Shown: positions 36,762 to 46,010, numbered from the stretch's first letter. The stretch: DNA of 64,000 nt from an uncultured Pseudodesulfovibrio sp. (GCF_963675635.1 NZ_OY776488.1:971740-1035739), one strand, 5' to 3'. Numbers and translations: made by a program. Notes: a model not told the origin generated them from the sequence alone.

Positions 36762-37712
36762 CTACTCAATAACCTTGACTGCACGGCTTACAATTGAATC
36801 GGGCAGGGTAACACCCATGGCGGCAGCAGCCTTCTTGTTTACATGCAGCTTGAGATCATTAAGAAACTCGATAGGCATATCTGCAGGTTTCACACCATCA
36901 ACAAGAATCTTGGCAACCATGTCACCTGTTTGCAGGCCCATCTTGTAATAATCGACTGCCACGGCGGCGATCGCACCACGAGCAACAGAGTCGACATCAC
37001 CGACGATCAGGGGAACCTGACTTTGCGTACAAACCTTGATTGCTGACTCCAGTGCGGAAATGGCGGTGTTATCAGTCGGGATGTAAACAACATCGCATCG
37101 GCCGATAAGACTCTTGGCGGCCTGATACACACCACTTGAATTCGCAATGGTGGCTTCTACTAGGGTCAGTCCGGCCTTGGCAACATTTTCACGCAACGCA
37201 CCGACCAGAGCCACGGAATTGGGCTCACCAGCGTTGTAGATGACACCTATGGTCTTGGCAGAAGGGACAATTTCCTGAATCAAGGCCACATGCTTATCCA
37301 TGGGACTGAAGTCGGACATCCCGGTAACGTTTGTGCCATCACTGTTTTGCAGATCTTTGACTAATCCGGCATCAACAGGGTCAGTGACACCTGTGAACAC
37401 AATAGGGCGATCATGTATTTTCTGCGCAGCAGCTTGTGCGCCGGGAGTGGCAATAGCCAAGACCAGATCCGGCTGTTCACCCATTATCTGTCCGATGATC
37501 TGCACATTTGTGGCTGAATTGCCTTGGGCAATATGAACATTGTATGTGGCATCTATACCTTTTTCCTTAAGCCTATCAGCAACACCGTTACGCATGGCGT
37601 CTAAAGCTGGGTGCTCAACAATCTGGGTCACGGAGATGACGTAGGGTTTACCGGCAAAAGCGGTAGTAGCGACCAGCAATACAGCCGCAAGGGTCAACAA
37701 CAGTTTTTTCAT
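36762..37712 (-). CDS. ABC transporter substrate-binding protein (COG2984 type)
   Basis: This periplasmic receptor has 316 residues from the start at 37712, which follows GAAGGAG. The signal peptide 'KKLLLTLAAVLLVATTAFA' precedes 'KPYVISVTQIVEHPALDAMRNG', a segment characteristic of this family. Later segments are 'VFTGVTDPVDAGLV' and 'IGVIYNAGEPNSVALV'. Known relatives bind tryptophan or tyrosine; the ligand here cannot be told. Confidence 0.9.
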   Translation of the reverse strand: MKKLLLTLAAVLLVATTAFAGKPYVISVTQIVEHPALDAMRNGVADRLKEKGIDATYNVHIAQGNSATNVQIIGQIMGEQPDLVLAIATPGAQAAAQKIHDRPIVFTGVTDPVDAGLVKDLQNSDGTNVTGMSDFSPMDKHVALIQEIVPSAKTIGVIYNAGEPNSVALVGALRENVAKAGLTLVEATIANSSGVYQAAKSLIGRCDVVYIPTDNTAISALESAIKVCTQSQVPLIVGDVDSVARGAIAAVAVDYYKMGLQTGDMVAKILVDGVKPADMPIEFLNDLKLHVNKKAAAAMGVTLPDSIVSRAVKVIE

Positions 37713-37800
37713 GGAAAGGACTCCTTCTCTCGATTTAGGCAAAATTTTGATCAACTAGAGGTTGCAAAGTCAAGATGTTTAACACTTCGAGCATAAGAAA

Positions 37801-37820
37801 GGGCCGTTTGAAACGGCCCT
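37801..37820 (-). terminator. Terminator after fliM
   Basis: GGGCCG and CGGCCC with a TTTGAAA loop (extendable to 9 bp) lie 25 bases after the fliM stop and are followed on the minus strand by a T-rich stretch. Confidence 0.7.
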
Positions 37821-37844
37821 TGGTAATTAACTCTCTGTGGTGCA

Positions 37845-38822
37845 TTAGAATCGGATTTCTTCTTCCTTGACCACTTGAAAAGATTTGTTGCCTTTTACTC
37901 GTCCAGGCAGACCGTGAAATTTGCGAATTCCTTCGATCTCCGCTTCAAGCAGTTCATCTTCGTCGGTATCAAGAAGAATGATGTCGCCTTCCTGAAGATA
38001 GAGCAGCTGACGGCCACTGATAGTCGTCCGCCCCATACGAACAACCATTTCCACGGGAGTTTCCATAAGACGTTCCTTGAACCGATTGATCCATACATGA
38101 TCGACTTCAAGGCGTTCTGACTGGAAAGATGCATGCAGTTTCGACCTGATGGGCTCCATTGTTGCGTAAGGAAGACAGACAATGAGAGAACCAATGGCGT
38201 TTTCCAGCTCAACTTCAAAAGTAACAACAATAACAACGTCAGACGGTGGGACAATGGCTGCAAACTGTGGGTTGACCTCGGTGCGGACCATTTCGATATG
38301 CACTTCATGCACAGGCTTCCATGACTCTTCCATGTTTGCCAAAGCAATTTTTACAACACGCTCGACAATGGCCTGTTCAATAGGCGTAAAATCACGACCT
38401 TCTACCTTGGGCTGACTGCCTGCTCCACCGAAAAAGTTTTCGACCAAGGCAAAAACGAGTCTGGAGTCAACAACAAGCAGGGCATTGCCTCGAAGCGGAT
38501 CCATCTTGAAAATTGAGATTGACGTCGGGACCGGCAAGGAACGCATGAAGTCACCGAACTTAGACATGTCGATAGAAATAGGGTTGATATCCACGCGTTT
38601 ACGCATGGTATTCGCCAGCGCATTCGTACAAAGACGCGCAAAGCGATCATTGACGATCTCAAGAACAGGCATGCGACCGCGAATGATTCTGTCCTGATTG
38701 GCCAGATCAAACGCGACAACGCCGGTATCGTCCTCCGGTATCTCAGTTTCCGTTTCGACGTCCCCACCGGAAAGACCCCGGAGCAGGGCATCAACTTCAT
38801 CTTGTTCGAGGATTTTGCTCAT
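37845..38822 (-). CDS. fliM: Flagellar motor switch protein
   Basis: FliM is part of the C-ring and binds phosphorylated CheY. In 325 residues, the N-terminal CheY-binding segment 'KILEQDEVDALLRGL' is followed by the middle domain ('SNFGDFMRSLPVPTSISIF'-like) and a C-terminal SpoA domain ('VEMVVRMGRTTISGRQLLYL'). It stands alone with its own terminator, away from other flagellar genes. A sigma-54 promoter candidate lies upstream. Confidence 0.95.
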   Translation of the reverse strand: MSKILEQDEVDALLRGLSGGDVETETEIPEDDTGVVAFDLANQDRIIRGRMPVLEIVNDRFARLCTNALANTMRKRVDINPISIDMSKFGDFMRSLPVPTSISIFKMDPLRGNALLVVDSRLVFALVENFFGGAGSQPKVEGRDFTPIEQAIVERVVKIALANMEESWKPVHEVHIEMVRTEVNPQFAAIVPPSDVVIVVTFEVELENAIGSLIVCLPYATMEPIRSKLHASFQSERLEVDHVWINRFKERLMETPVEMVVRMGRTTISGRQLLYLQEGDIILLDTDEDELLEAEIEGIRKFHGLPGRVKGNKSFQVVKEEEIRF

Positions 38823-39191
38823 TGGGAAAAAGCCTCATGACTGCCGAATTTTCGGCCCGTTTTTCACCGGCTATGCCGGAAATTTGAACACCTTGAATAT
38901 GTTAGCAAAAATCGGACCGGGTTTCATGACTTCATATCGACCGAAACGGAAAATTGCTTAAATATATTTTTACACTGACGGCCCATGTTAGGCAATAAAA
39001 AGGCGAAAATTCAGTCAAAAATATCTAGAGAATTGTTCGAAATTATCAAATATCAACATCAGTATTCATTTATATATCAATAAAAACAAGTTGTTGCAGA
39101 TCGCCAAACAAAGGGGAGTAACATTTACATAACAACAGAAATATCATTCAAATGTGCGCTCATTCGCCACCATTCAAACAACGACAAAACA
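38823..39191. other. Intergenic region upstream of fliM
   Basis: These 369 bases are AT-rich from about 38950 on. I see no coding frame with a credible start. The part next to fliM contains the sigma-54-like site described separately. The part next to the deacetylase gene shows no terminator. Confidence 0.5.
38904..38920 (-). promoter_or_regulatory. Sigma-54 promoter candidate for fliM
   Basis: On the minus strand CGGTCC-GATTT-TTGCT places GG and GC exactly 10 bases apart, the -24/-12 geometry. The -12 part is good and the -24 part is weak. It lies about 83 bases before the fliM start. Confidence 0.35.
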
Positions 39192-40442
39192 TTATTCCGG
39201 TGAGATCCGTGAAAGAGAGATGATTTGAACGGATGAATTTCTGTCAGCCTGCCACTGTTTCAAGGCAGCTAGGGTCTCTTTATATGGATGTCCAATAGCA
39301 ATGGCAGTTCCTTGACGTATAGCCACACGCTCTGTTTTTTTGAGCTGATGAATAATGGCGTTCACATCTTTGACATTATCAAGAAAAATATCTCGCTTAT
39401 AAAATGGGATACCAACGGATTGTGCTGTTTGGGAACCAACGCTCTTGGCAGATGTCATGCTGTCCAAAAAGAACAACCCGCGCCGCTTGAATTCCGTCAA
39501 GGCGGTCATCATGCCAGGGGAGGACGCCGTAAAACGTGAGCCCATATGATTATTCACCCCGATAGCTTGCGGTATTCTCTTCAGATTGACGACGATCTGT
39601 CGTTCTATCTGAGCAGTCGTCATATCGACAAAAAGAGCGTCTTCTCCAGGTTTGACTTTAGGATAACCAAGAGGTTCCATGGGGAAATGGACAATCAGGT
39701 CGCGCTTATTCCTGTTGATGAGAGTTACGGACTCTTCGGTATGACTCGCATGAGGCCAGACTGCAAAAGTCAAAGGCAGATCAAGAGCAAGTAATCCTTT
39801 GAGTACAGCATGGTTCTCACCAATGTCATCAATAACAATTGCGAGCTTTGACCTCTTCGCTTCGGGACGGGCGATAATCTGAGGCGTGTTTTCCAGAAGC
39901 AGGCGATGAGTTGGAAGACCATCGATTTGAATAATGGCCTCATTGTCACCGTTATCGAGCAGGATAGCGGCTGGTAGCCGCTCAAAAATATTCTTTCTCA
40001 GTGTCAGGAGAAAGTTGTTCCTGTCTTTCACTCGAGGAAGTTGCAGAACCTGATAATGATAGTTGTGATCTTGATGCTGACGAAGTTCTACGTCAACAAG
40101 ATCAAGATCCTTCAGGGAAACGTCGAGTTCTCGCAATGTTTCAAGTATGGCGAAATCTGCCTGTTTGACATGATCCTCCATCTCGGTTGTCTCTTCCTCA
40201 TACTCCTTTTCAGGGGGAGGTGACTTGACGGGAATGAGAGTTGTTGGAGCATCAGGAGTTGGAGCTGATGCCAAGACTGATGGAGGGGGAGTCTCTTCAG
40301 TTATAAGAAAGTAGCCAAGAGAGATGAGAGCCAGAAAGGCAATGGTAAAAAGAAACACAAGAGGACCGGGCCGATAGATCCTTTGTAGAAATCCATCGAG
40401 CCCGGTCTTGTTATCCGTCTTTTCAGAAGGGTGATCGTCCAT
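39192..40442 (-). CDS. Divergent polysaccharide deacetylase family protein
   Basis: This 416-residue protein has one N-terminal membrane anchor (about 28-50), a Pro/Glu-rich linker and a C-terminal domain of the divergent polysaccharide deacetylase (YibQ) family. Motifs are 'LAIVIDDIGEN', 'VHFPMEPLGYPKV' and 'GVNNHMGSRFT'. The function is not established, but the envelope location and the neighbours CtpA and EnvC fit a role in peptidoglycan or envelope upkeep. It starts 18 bases after ctpA. Confidence 0.88.
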   Translation of the reverse strand: MDDHPSEKTDNKTGLDGFLQRIYRPGPLVFLFTIAFLALISLGYFLITEETPPPSVLASAPTPDAPTTLIPVKSPPPEKEYEEETTEMEDHVKQADFAILETLRELDVSLKDLDLVDVELRQHQDHNYHYQVLQLPRVKDRNNFLLTLRKNIFERLPAAILLDNGDNEAIIQIDGLPTHRLLLENTPQIIARPEAKRSKLAIVIDDIGENHAVLKGLLALDLPLTFAVWPHASHTEESVTLINRNKRDLIVHFPMEPLGYPKVKPGEDALFVDMTTAQIERQIVVNLKRIPQAIGVNNHMGSRFTASSPGMMTALTEFKRRGLFFLDSMTSAKSVGSQTAQSVGIPFYKRDIFLDNVKDVNAIIHQLKKTERVAIRQGTAIAIGHPYKETLAALKQWQADRNSSVQIISLSRISPE

Positions 40443-40460
40443 CGGAACGGTCTTCCTTAT

Positions 40461-41747
40461 TTACTTTATTTCTCTCAGCTTCGGCAGGCTTTTTACCAAC
40501 TCCAAAGCCATGCGAAGCTGATTGTCGCGAGCCAGCATGTCTTTTGCTTTTTCAGCATCCGCATCTTTTCCGGTCTTCGACGAAGCTGAACCGTTTTCCA
40601 GATGACGGGTCAAATCCTTCTCACGAAGCGTAAACCTGTCGCGCATGCCAGAATCGTCATCCGTATTGGGTGCAACAAAGGGGATACGAAGGTCAGGTTC
40701 AATCCCGGTGGCCTGGATGGAACGCCCGCTCGGCGTGTAGTACAGCGCGGTGGTCAACTTGATACCGGAGCCATCAGACATGGGAATGATGGTCTGCACA
40801 GATCCCTTGCCGAAAGAACGTTCGCCTACAATGAGAGAACGATGATGATCCTGCAGGGCTCCAGCAACGATTTCGGAGGCAGAAGCAGAGCCAGCATTTA
40901 TCAACGTAACGAGAGGGACCTTGATTTCATTAGAATTCTTAGTGGCATAGAAATCCTTGCGATTGGATTTGTCCTTCCCTTGGATATACACGATGGTTCC
41001 ATCATCAATGAAGGTGTCAGCCACGGAAACGGCCTGACCAAGAAGTCCACCGGGATTGTTGCGCAGATCGAAAACGATACCCTTAAGCGTATGGCTCTTC
41101 TGATAATTCTCAATTTCTTCACGCAGGTTCCGCGTGGAAGACTCTTGGAACTTGGTCAAACGCAAATACAGGTATCCGTCTTCAAGCGACTGAGTTTTGA
41201 CATTGACGATGGGAATGGTACCGCGAACGATGGGGACCTCTTCCGGTTTGTTGGAATCCTTATGCAGAATGAGAAGGGTGACTGTGGTTCCCTTCTCACC
41301 GCGAATCCGTTTTACCGCGTCCATGAGCGTCATGTCTTGAGTCGATTCACCATTAATCTCAAGAATAAGATCGCCAGCCAGCAGGCCTGCTTTGTAAGCC
41401 GGAGTGTCCTCAATCGGGGAAACCACAAGAATACGACCTTGCTCCTGACTGATTTCAATACCGATTCCACTGAATTTACCCGCAGTATCAGCCTGCATCT
41501 CCTTGAAATCTTCTGGAGTTAAGTAGGCAGAATGAGGATCGAGTTGCTCGATCATTCCCTTGATGGAATTGTCGATGAGCTCTTTTTTGGAGATCGGATT
41601 AACGTAATGTCCTTCAACTAAATCAAGAATCTGCGAGAAACGTTTAAGCGACTCGAAATGATCCTCCCTGCCTGCCATGGTTGGAGCAGGGGCAATGGTA
41701 AGGGTAAAAAGAAGAAAGAATGTAACTATCCAAAGCGTAACGCGCAT
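40461..41747 (-). CDS. Carboxy-terminal processing protease, S41 family
   Basis: This is a periplasmic serine protease of 428 residues with a signal peptide (about 1-25, 'TLTIAPAPTMA'). A PDZ domain covers about 95-180 ('FSGIGIEISQEQGRILVVSP', 'GLLAGDLILEINGES'). The S41 catalytic dyad is Ser in 'NAGSASASEIVAGAL' and Lys in 'GERSFGKGSVQ'. EnvC homologues are often encoded next to CtpA, as here. Confidence 0.94.
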   Translation of the reverse strand: MRVTLWIVTFFLLFTLTIAPAPTMAGREDHFESLKRFSQILDLVEGHYVNPISKKELIDNSIKGMIEQLDPHSAYLTPEDFKEMQADTAGKFSGIGIEISQEQGRILVVSPIEDTPAYKAGLLAGDLILEINGESTQDMTLMDAVKRIRGEKGTTVTLLILHKDSNKPEEVPIVRGTIPIVNVKTQSLEDGYLYLRLTKFQESSTRNLREEIENYQKSHTLKGIVFDLRNNPGGLLGQAVSVADTFIDDGTIVYIQGKDKSNRKDFYATKNSNEIKVPLVTLINAGSASASEIVAGALQDHHRSLIVGERSFGKGSVQTIIPMSDGSGIKLTTALYYTPSGRSIQATGIEPDLRIPFVAPNTDDDSGMRDRFTLREKDLTRHLENGSASSKTGKDADAEKAKDMLARDNQLRMALELVKSLPKLREIK

Positions 41748-41797
41748 GAAAGCCTCCCGAAAAACGGAGTCCTGAATATTAATAGGTTAACGACGTA

Positions 41798-42904
41798 TCA
41801 TTTTAAAGCTGTTAACCAATTTCTTGGATTAATTGGTTTTTGATGAAAACGCAATTCAAAATACAATCCAGGCCCATCGGCCTTAGGATAAAAGCCAACT
41901 GTACCCAAGGGTTCATCTTTTTCAACCTCCTGCCCGTTTCTGACAAAAGTATCAGACAAATAGGCGTAAAGGCTGTAATAATCATATCCATGATAAACAA
42001 TTACGACATGGCCAAAGCCACGTAAGGTGTCGTTGTGGACGACTTTGCCCCAAAAAACAGCCTGAACATTGGCCCCGTCTTCAGTTCGAATAACCAACCC
42101 TCGAACCGGCGGCGTGGCCTGAGGGTTGAATCCAGACACCAAACGTCCTTGAACAGGCCAGGGCAGTGTTCGTTTGTAGAGAGAAAACCGTTTTGTTTTC
42201 TGTGATTGCAACTGGTATTTGAGATTTTCAATAGTGGAAAGAATTTCAGTCAATTCAGATTCAGCATCCTGACGTTTCTTTCGTATTGTTTTCAAATTTT
42301 TACGGAGAGCATACTTGTTACCCAGCAATCGGTCCTTATTCTTGTTGATACTGGCAAGTTGTTTTTCAGCTTCAACCTCTAAAAGGCGTTGTTGCTCAAG
42401 ATTTTTTGCAATTTTCTCAGAATTTTTGTGTGCTTCAGTCAACTTTTCTTTGGTCGCATCATAAATATCAGCCAGCCAGTTGAACCTGCGATCGAACATG
42501 GCCCAACTGTCCACGCCTTCAAAACGCGCACGAACATTTTGTAAATGAACAGGCCATAACGTTTGCATCAGGCCGGATAATTCGAGAGATAACCGTTGCT
42601 TCTCTTCTTCAAGTGCAAAGTGGTCCTGTCTGGCCTTATGTTCATTTTCTTTTATTTTATTGAGAAATATTTCCTGTTTACGGATTTTTCCCTGCAAGAA
42701 TTTCATGTCGTCTTCAATATCCGAAAGGCGAGTTGAAATTTGCCCGGCCTGTCGCGTCAATTCGCGGACTTTCTGCTCATTCTCGTCAGCACGCTGATGT
42801 TCCTGCTGCAATGATTCATTCAGCATATCGCCATCATCCTGAGCATACGTAAAGGTTGCCAGAAAGAGTACGTTCAAGGAAATCAGCAGAAAATATTTAT
42901 ACAT
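41798..42904 (-). CDS. EnvC-like murein hydrolase activator (degenerate M23 domain)
   Basis: From the start at 42904, chosen because the longer frame overlaps the preceding glycosylase gene, this gives 368 residues. They comprise a signal peptide ('YFLLISLNVLFLATFTYA'), a long coiled coil (about 25-225) and a C-terminal LytM/M23 domain. The metal-binding residues are replaced ('YYSLYAYLSD' and 'GLYFELRFH' lack the usual His ligands). Like E. coli EnvC, it should therefore activate amidases rather than cut peptidoglycan. The Shine-Dalgarno is weak, leaving the start less certain. Confidence 0.87.
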   Translation of the reverse strand: MYKYFLLISLNVLFLATFTYAQDDGDMLNESLQQEHQRADENEQKVRELTRQAGQISTRLSDIEDDMKFLQGKIRKQEIFLNKIKENEHKARQDHFALEEEKQRLSLELSGLMQTLWPVHLQNVRARFEGVDSWAMFDRRFNWLADIYDATKEKLTEAHKNSEKIAKNLEQQRLLEVEAEKQLASINKNKDRLLGNKYALRKNLKTIRKKRQDAESELTEILSTIENLKYQLQSQKTKRFSLYKRTLPWPVQGRLVSGFNPQATPPVRGLVIRTEDGANVQAVFWGKVVHNDTLRGFGHVVIVYHGYDYYSLYAYLSDTFVRNGQEVEKDEPLGTVGFYPKADGPGLYFELRFHQKPINPRNWLTALK

Positions 42905-42912
42905 TCGATCGG

Positions 42913-43563
42913 TTACTCGAGAAATGGTTGCAATGGGCAAGTATCGCACAGACCCTGTTTCTTTTTACACCAATCCTTACCAATACGGACGATAAGGGCA
43001 TGGTATTCATTGTATATTGCCACATCTTGCGGCAAAACGTCCATGAAAAGAGATTGAAGTTCATCATATTCAATGCCTTCAAACGCCAAACCATGTCTGT
43101 GCACCAGCCTGGCCGTATATGCATCAATGACAAATGTCGGAAATTCAAACGCATATAAGAGAATTGCATCGGCAGTTTCTGGCCCAATACCATTGACAGC
43201 AAGAAGTTTAGGCCGAATGCGATCCAAAGAATATTCTTTTAATAACGAAATATTATATGACACTTCATCTCTTAAAAAAGACAAGAAATTGAAAATCCGA
43301 CGTGCCTTTATATTATAATATCCAGCCGGACGAATCAGCTCTGCCAAATCATGAATAGGAACGTTATGCATAGCTTCAGGCGTTAACAGATCAGACTTCC
43401 TGAGGTTGCTGATGGCCTTTTCGACATTTGTCCAGTTCGTATTCTGCGTCAGAATGGCCCCAATGGCTATCTCAAATGGAGTCTCGCCGGGCCACCAAGC
43501 GCTATCACCAAGCGCAGCATGCATGATTTCATACATGGCCAGAATCGTATCAGCTTGAGACAT
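42913..43563 (-). CDS. HhH-GPD DNA glycosylase, MagIII-like
   Basis: This 216-residue enzyme is of the endonuclease III superfamily. 'SAWWPGETPFEIAIGAILTQNT' and 'LIRPAGYYNIKARRI' match the MagIII 3-methyladenine glycosylase branch. The helix-hairpin-helix is 'VNGIGPETADAILLYA'; the endonuclease III lyase lysine is Glu here, while the catalytic Asp remains ('FVIDAYTARL'). The C-terminal cluster has only three cysteines (C-x6-C-x2-C), and the fourth position is Leu just before the stop. Start 43563 lies 5 bases after the prmA stop. Confidence 0.82.
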   Translation of the reverse strand: MSQADTILAMYEIMHAALGDSAWWPGETPFEIAIGAILTQNTNWTNVEKAISNLRKSDLLTPEAMHNVPIHDLAELIRPAGYYNIKARRIFNFLSFLRDEVSYNISLLKEYSLDRIRPKLLAVNGIGPETADAILLYAFEFPTFVIDAYTARLVHRHGLAFEGIEYDELQSLFMDVLPQDVAIYNEYHALIVRIGKDWCKKKQGLCDTCPLQPFLE

Positions 43564-43568
43564 GAACG

Positions 43569-44432
43569 TTATCTCTCGATGTTTTCCCAGACAAGGCAGA
43601 CCCACTCGCCTTCCACAAATCGTTGTGGCATACCGATTCCTCGCCTGTCATACGCTTCTGCCACTGCATCTGATTGCTTATCCGCCAAAATACCGGAAAG
43701 AACCAAAGCCCCCCCGGGTGCAATATGGGCAAGAATATCATCTGCTATTTCGATGAGTGGGCCGGAAAGGATGTTGGCGACGATGAGATCAAACTGCGCA
43801 TTGCCATCAAGACAATCAATAGTTCCAACCGCCATTTCAACGGAGTCAGCGACATCATTGACTTGCGCATTTTCCAACGCACACGGAATTGCAATTGGGT
43901 CATTGTCCAACCCCATACCACTCAAACCGGCCTTGGCAAGACCGATAGCAAGGATGCCGGACCCCGTACCAAGATCAAGAAAAGTCTGCCCCGGATGGAT
44001 ATGTTTTTCCTTTGCCAATGTTCCAATAGTTCCCAAGCACAAGGAAGTGGTCGGATGGTGTCCGGTGCCGAAAGCCATTTTGGGTTCAATGACAATATGT
44101 GTAGTCCCGTTTGCTTCGTCTTCATTGAGCCACGGAGGAAAAATCTTGAATGTTTCTCCGCAGTTGACAGGGACAAAAAAATCTTTCCACGCCATAACCC
44201 AGTCTTCAGGAGTTTCTTCGGTGGCAACGACGTCAGCATCGATAAATCGAGTCTGAAATTCACTCGCAACCTCCTGACCTAGTGGATGATCCTCCAGATA
44301 CAGAGTGATGCGGCGACCATTCTCCACCGGTGTCTCTTCCCAACCATGAGGAATCTTGGAAGCAATAAACACACCGGCTTCATCAGCGATTTCTTCGGGA
44401 ATGGTGAATTCAATTTTGAGCAGGGTGGACAT
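43569..44432 (-). CDS. prmA: Ribosomal protein L11 methyltransferase
   Basis: PrmA trimethylates ribosomal protein L11. The start at 44432 has GGAGAG upstream, giving 287 residues. Family motifs are 'PKMAFGTGHHPTTSLCLG' and the SAM-binding 'FLDLGTGSGILAIGLAKAG', then 'IVANILSGPLIEIAD'. The N-terminal substrate domain is present. Confidence 0.92.
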   Translation of the reverse strand: MSTLLKIEFTIPEEIADEAGVFIASKIPHGWEETPVENGRRITLYLEDHPLGQEVASEFQTRFIDADVVATEETPEDWVMAWKDFFVPVNCGETFKIFPPWLNEDEANGTTHIVIEPKMAFGTGHHPTTSLCLGTIGTLAKEKHIHPGQTFLDLGTGSGILAIGLAKAGLSGMGLDNDPIAIPCALENAQVNDVADSVEMAVGTIDCLDGNAQFDLIVANILSGPLIEIADDILAHIAPGGALVLSGILADKQSDAVAEAYDRRGIGMPQRFVEGEWVCLVWENIER

Positions 44433-44463
44433 ACTATTTGTCTCTCCGGTGTTTGCATATGGC

Positions 44464-44489
44464 AAGGCCGGGAACCTTGTCCCGGCCTT
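44464..44489. terminator. GC hairpin between the small orphan gene and prmA
   Basis: AAGGCCGGGA pairs with TCCCGGCCTT (10 bp, 6-base loop). Neither side has a good T run, so termination may be weak. It could instead stabilise or separate the two transcripts. Confidence 0.45.
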
Positions 44490-44517
44490 GTATAATGAAT
44501 TATCTTATTTAGTTAAG

Positions 44518-44730
44518 TCAGAATACCTTATCAATGAATGAACCTCGTCCCGTATATTGAAATCCGTAAATGGTTTCATTTTCGGACTGTTTGCGAATAG
44601 CTCCCTGCACTGATTCAGTCGACTTTTCTTGCACAGGAGGCTGGTGATTTGGCTCAATGCGCTCTTTCTCATCCTCTCGGGTGAGGGGGTGATACTCATT
44701 AACTGATCCTATGGGAGCAACGCCACTCAT
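44518..44730 (-). CDS. Small hypothetical protein (70 residues)
   Basis: A GAGG lies about 10 bases before the ATG at 44730. The protein is polar and charged ('LTREDEKERIEPNHQPP') with a C-terminal aromatic and glycine patch ('YGFQYTGRGSFIDKVF'). There is no signal peptide, no membrane helix and no cysteine. I recognise no family. It lies alone between argD and prmA. The codon pattern looks coding-like, but this is a weak basis. Confidence 0.55.
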   Translation of the reverse strand: MSGVAPIGSVNEYHPLTREDEKERIEPNHQPPVQEKSTESVQGAIRKQSENETIYGFQYTGRGSFIDKVF

Positions 44731-44775
44731 AAAAGGATACCTCTGAATTAAAGATACGCGCTACTCTTGGAGTGG

Positions 44776-45993
44776 TCAAGCAGACTCGATTTCAACGGTT
44801 TTAAGAATGGTATCCAAAACGTTCATAAAAGCCGTTATATCCTCTTTGGTAATAGTCAGCGGCGGTACCAGACGCAAAATGGTTCCCTGCGTCAGATTGC
44901 ATACCATTTTATGTTCAAGCAACGCTTTCCAGACATTTGCACCATTAAAAGTCAATTCGATGCCAAACAACAACCCGAGACCACGTGTGCCGGCAATCTT
45001 GTCTGGATGTTTCGCTTTCAGCTTTTGTGCTTCAGCCGCAGCAAATTCACCCATTTCCCAAGCGCGTTCAGCCATCTTGTCGCCAATCATTATGTCCAGC
45101 ACCTTGGATGCCACAGCGGAAACAACAGCCCCTCCACCGAAAGTGGTGGCATGAGAACCGGGCGTGAAGCCTTTGGCGAGTTCGTCAGAACACAGGACTG
45201 CCCCCATGGGTAATCCGTTGGCCAAAGCCTTGGCTGATGTGAAAATATCTGGAGTGATATTGTAGTGTTGATGCGCCCACATCCTGCCGGTCCGGCAAAC
45301 GCCTGTCTGCACTTCATCGACGATAAGAAGTATGCCGCTTTCCTTGCACAGTTGGACGATATCATTAACGTAATCACTCGGCAAAGGACGGACACCGCCT
45401 TCACCCTGAACCATTTCGATCATAATGGCGGCCGTATTTTTGCCGATGGCGCCACGCAGGGCGTTTACATTACCGAAGGGAACCGTAATGAATCCCTCGG
45501 GCAGAGGAGAAAAGCCGTCCTTGATGGGGCCGGTCTGACCTGTCGCAGTCAATGTAGATAACGTCCTGCCATGAAATGATTTCTCCAGAGTGATGATCTC
45601 ATATCGATCTTCATTCCTGATCGTCCGCATATACTTGCGGGCCAATTTGATGGCCCCCTCATTGGCTTCGGCTCCGGAATTACAGAAAAAGACTTTCCCT
45701 GCACTGCATGTACTCAGGAGTTTTTCCGCCAATTCAAGCTGCGGTTCCTGATAAAACAGATTGGAGACATGAACCATCTTTCTGGCTTGTTCAGCCATGA
45801 CATCCGCCAAATCCTCTCGACTGTGACCGAGGCTACATACAGCAATACCGGCCAGGAAATCGTAATATTCGTTACCATCGAGGTCATACAATCTGCAATC
45901 CTTGGCTTTGGAGATCGCCAAAGGATACCGGCCATACGTGTTACAGAGGAGGGCGTTTTCTCTGTTGACTATTTTTTCGAATTTATTACTCAT
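44776..45993 (-). CDS. argD: Acetylornithine / succinyldiaminopimelate aminotransferase
   Basis: This PLP enzyme acts in arginine synthesis and probably also in the lysine/diaminopimelate pathway. In 405 residues it shows 'YDFLAGIAVCSLGH', 'FCNSGAEANEGAIKLARKY', the PLP Asp motif 'LIVDEVQTGVCRTG' and the Schiff-base Lys in 'TSAKALANGLPMGAVL'. It starts 17 bases after dut. Substrate range cannot be fixed from sequence. Confidence 0.93.
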   Translation of the reverse strand: MSNKFEKIVNRENALLCNTYGRYPLAISKAKDCRLYDLDGNEYYDFLAGIAVCSLGHSREDLADVMAEQARKMVHVSNLFYQEPQLELAEKLLSTCSAGKVFFCNSGAEANEGAIKLARKYMRTIRNEDRYEIITLEKSFHGRTLSTLTATGQTGPIKDGFSPLPEGFITVPFGNVNALRGAIGKNTAAIMIEMVQGEGGVRPLPSDYVNDIVQLCKESGILLIVDEVQTGVCRTGRMWAHQHYNITPDIFTSAKALANGLPMGAVLCSDELAKGFTPGSHATTFGGGAVVSAVASKVLDIMIGDKMAERAWEMGEFAAAEAQKLKAKHPDKIAGTRGLGLLFGIELTFNGANVWKALLEHKMVCNLTQGTILRLVPPLTITKEDITAFMNVLDTILKTVEIESA

Positions 45994-46010
45994 TTTAATG
46001 CTCTATTGAT

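Noticed and set aside
40602-41522. A 306-codon open frame on the plus strand
   Set aside because: It is antisense to the S41 protease, whose PDZ and catalytic motifs are intact.
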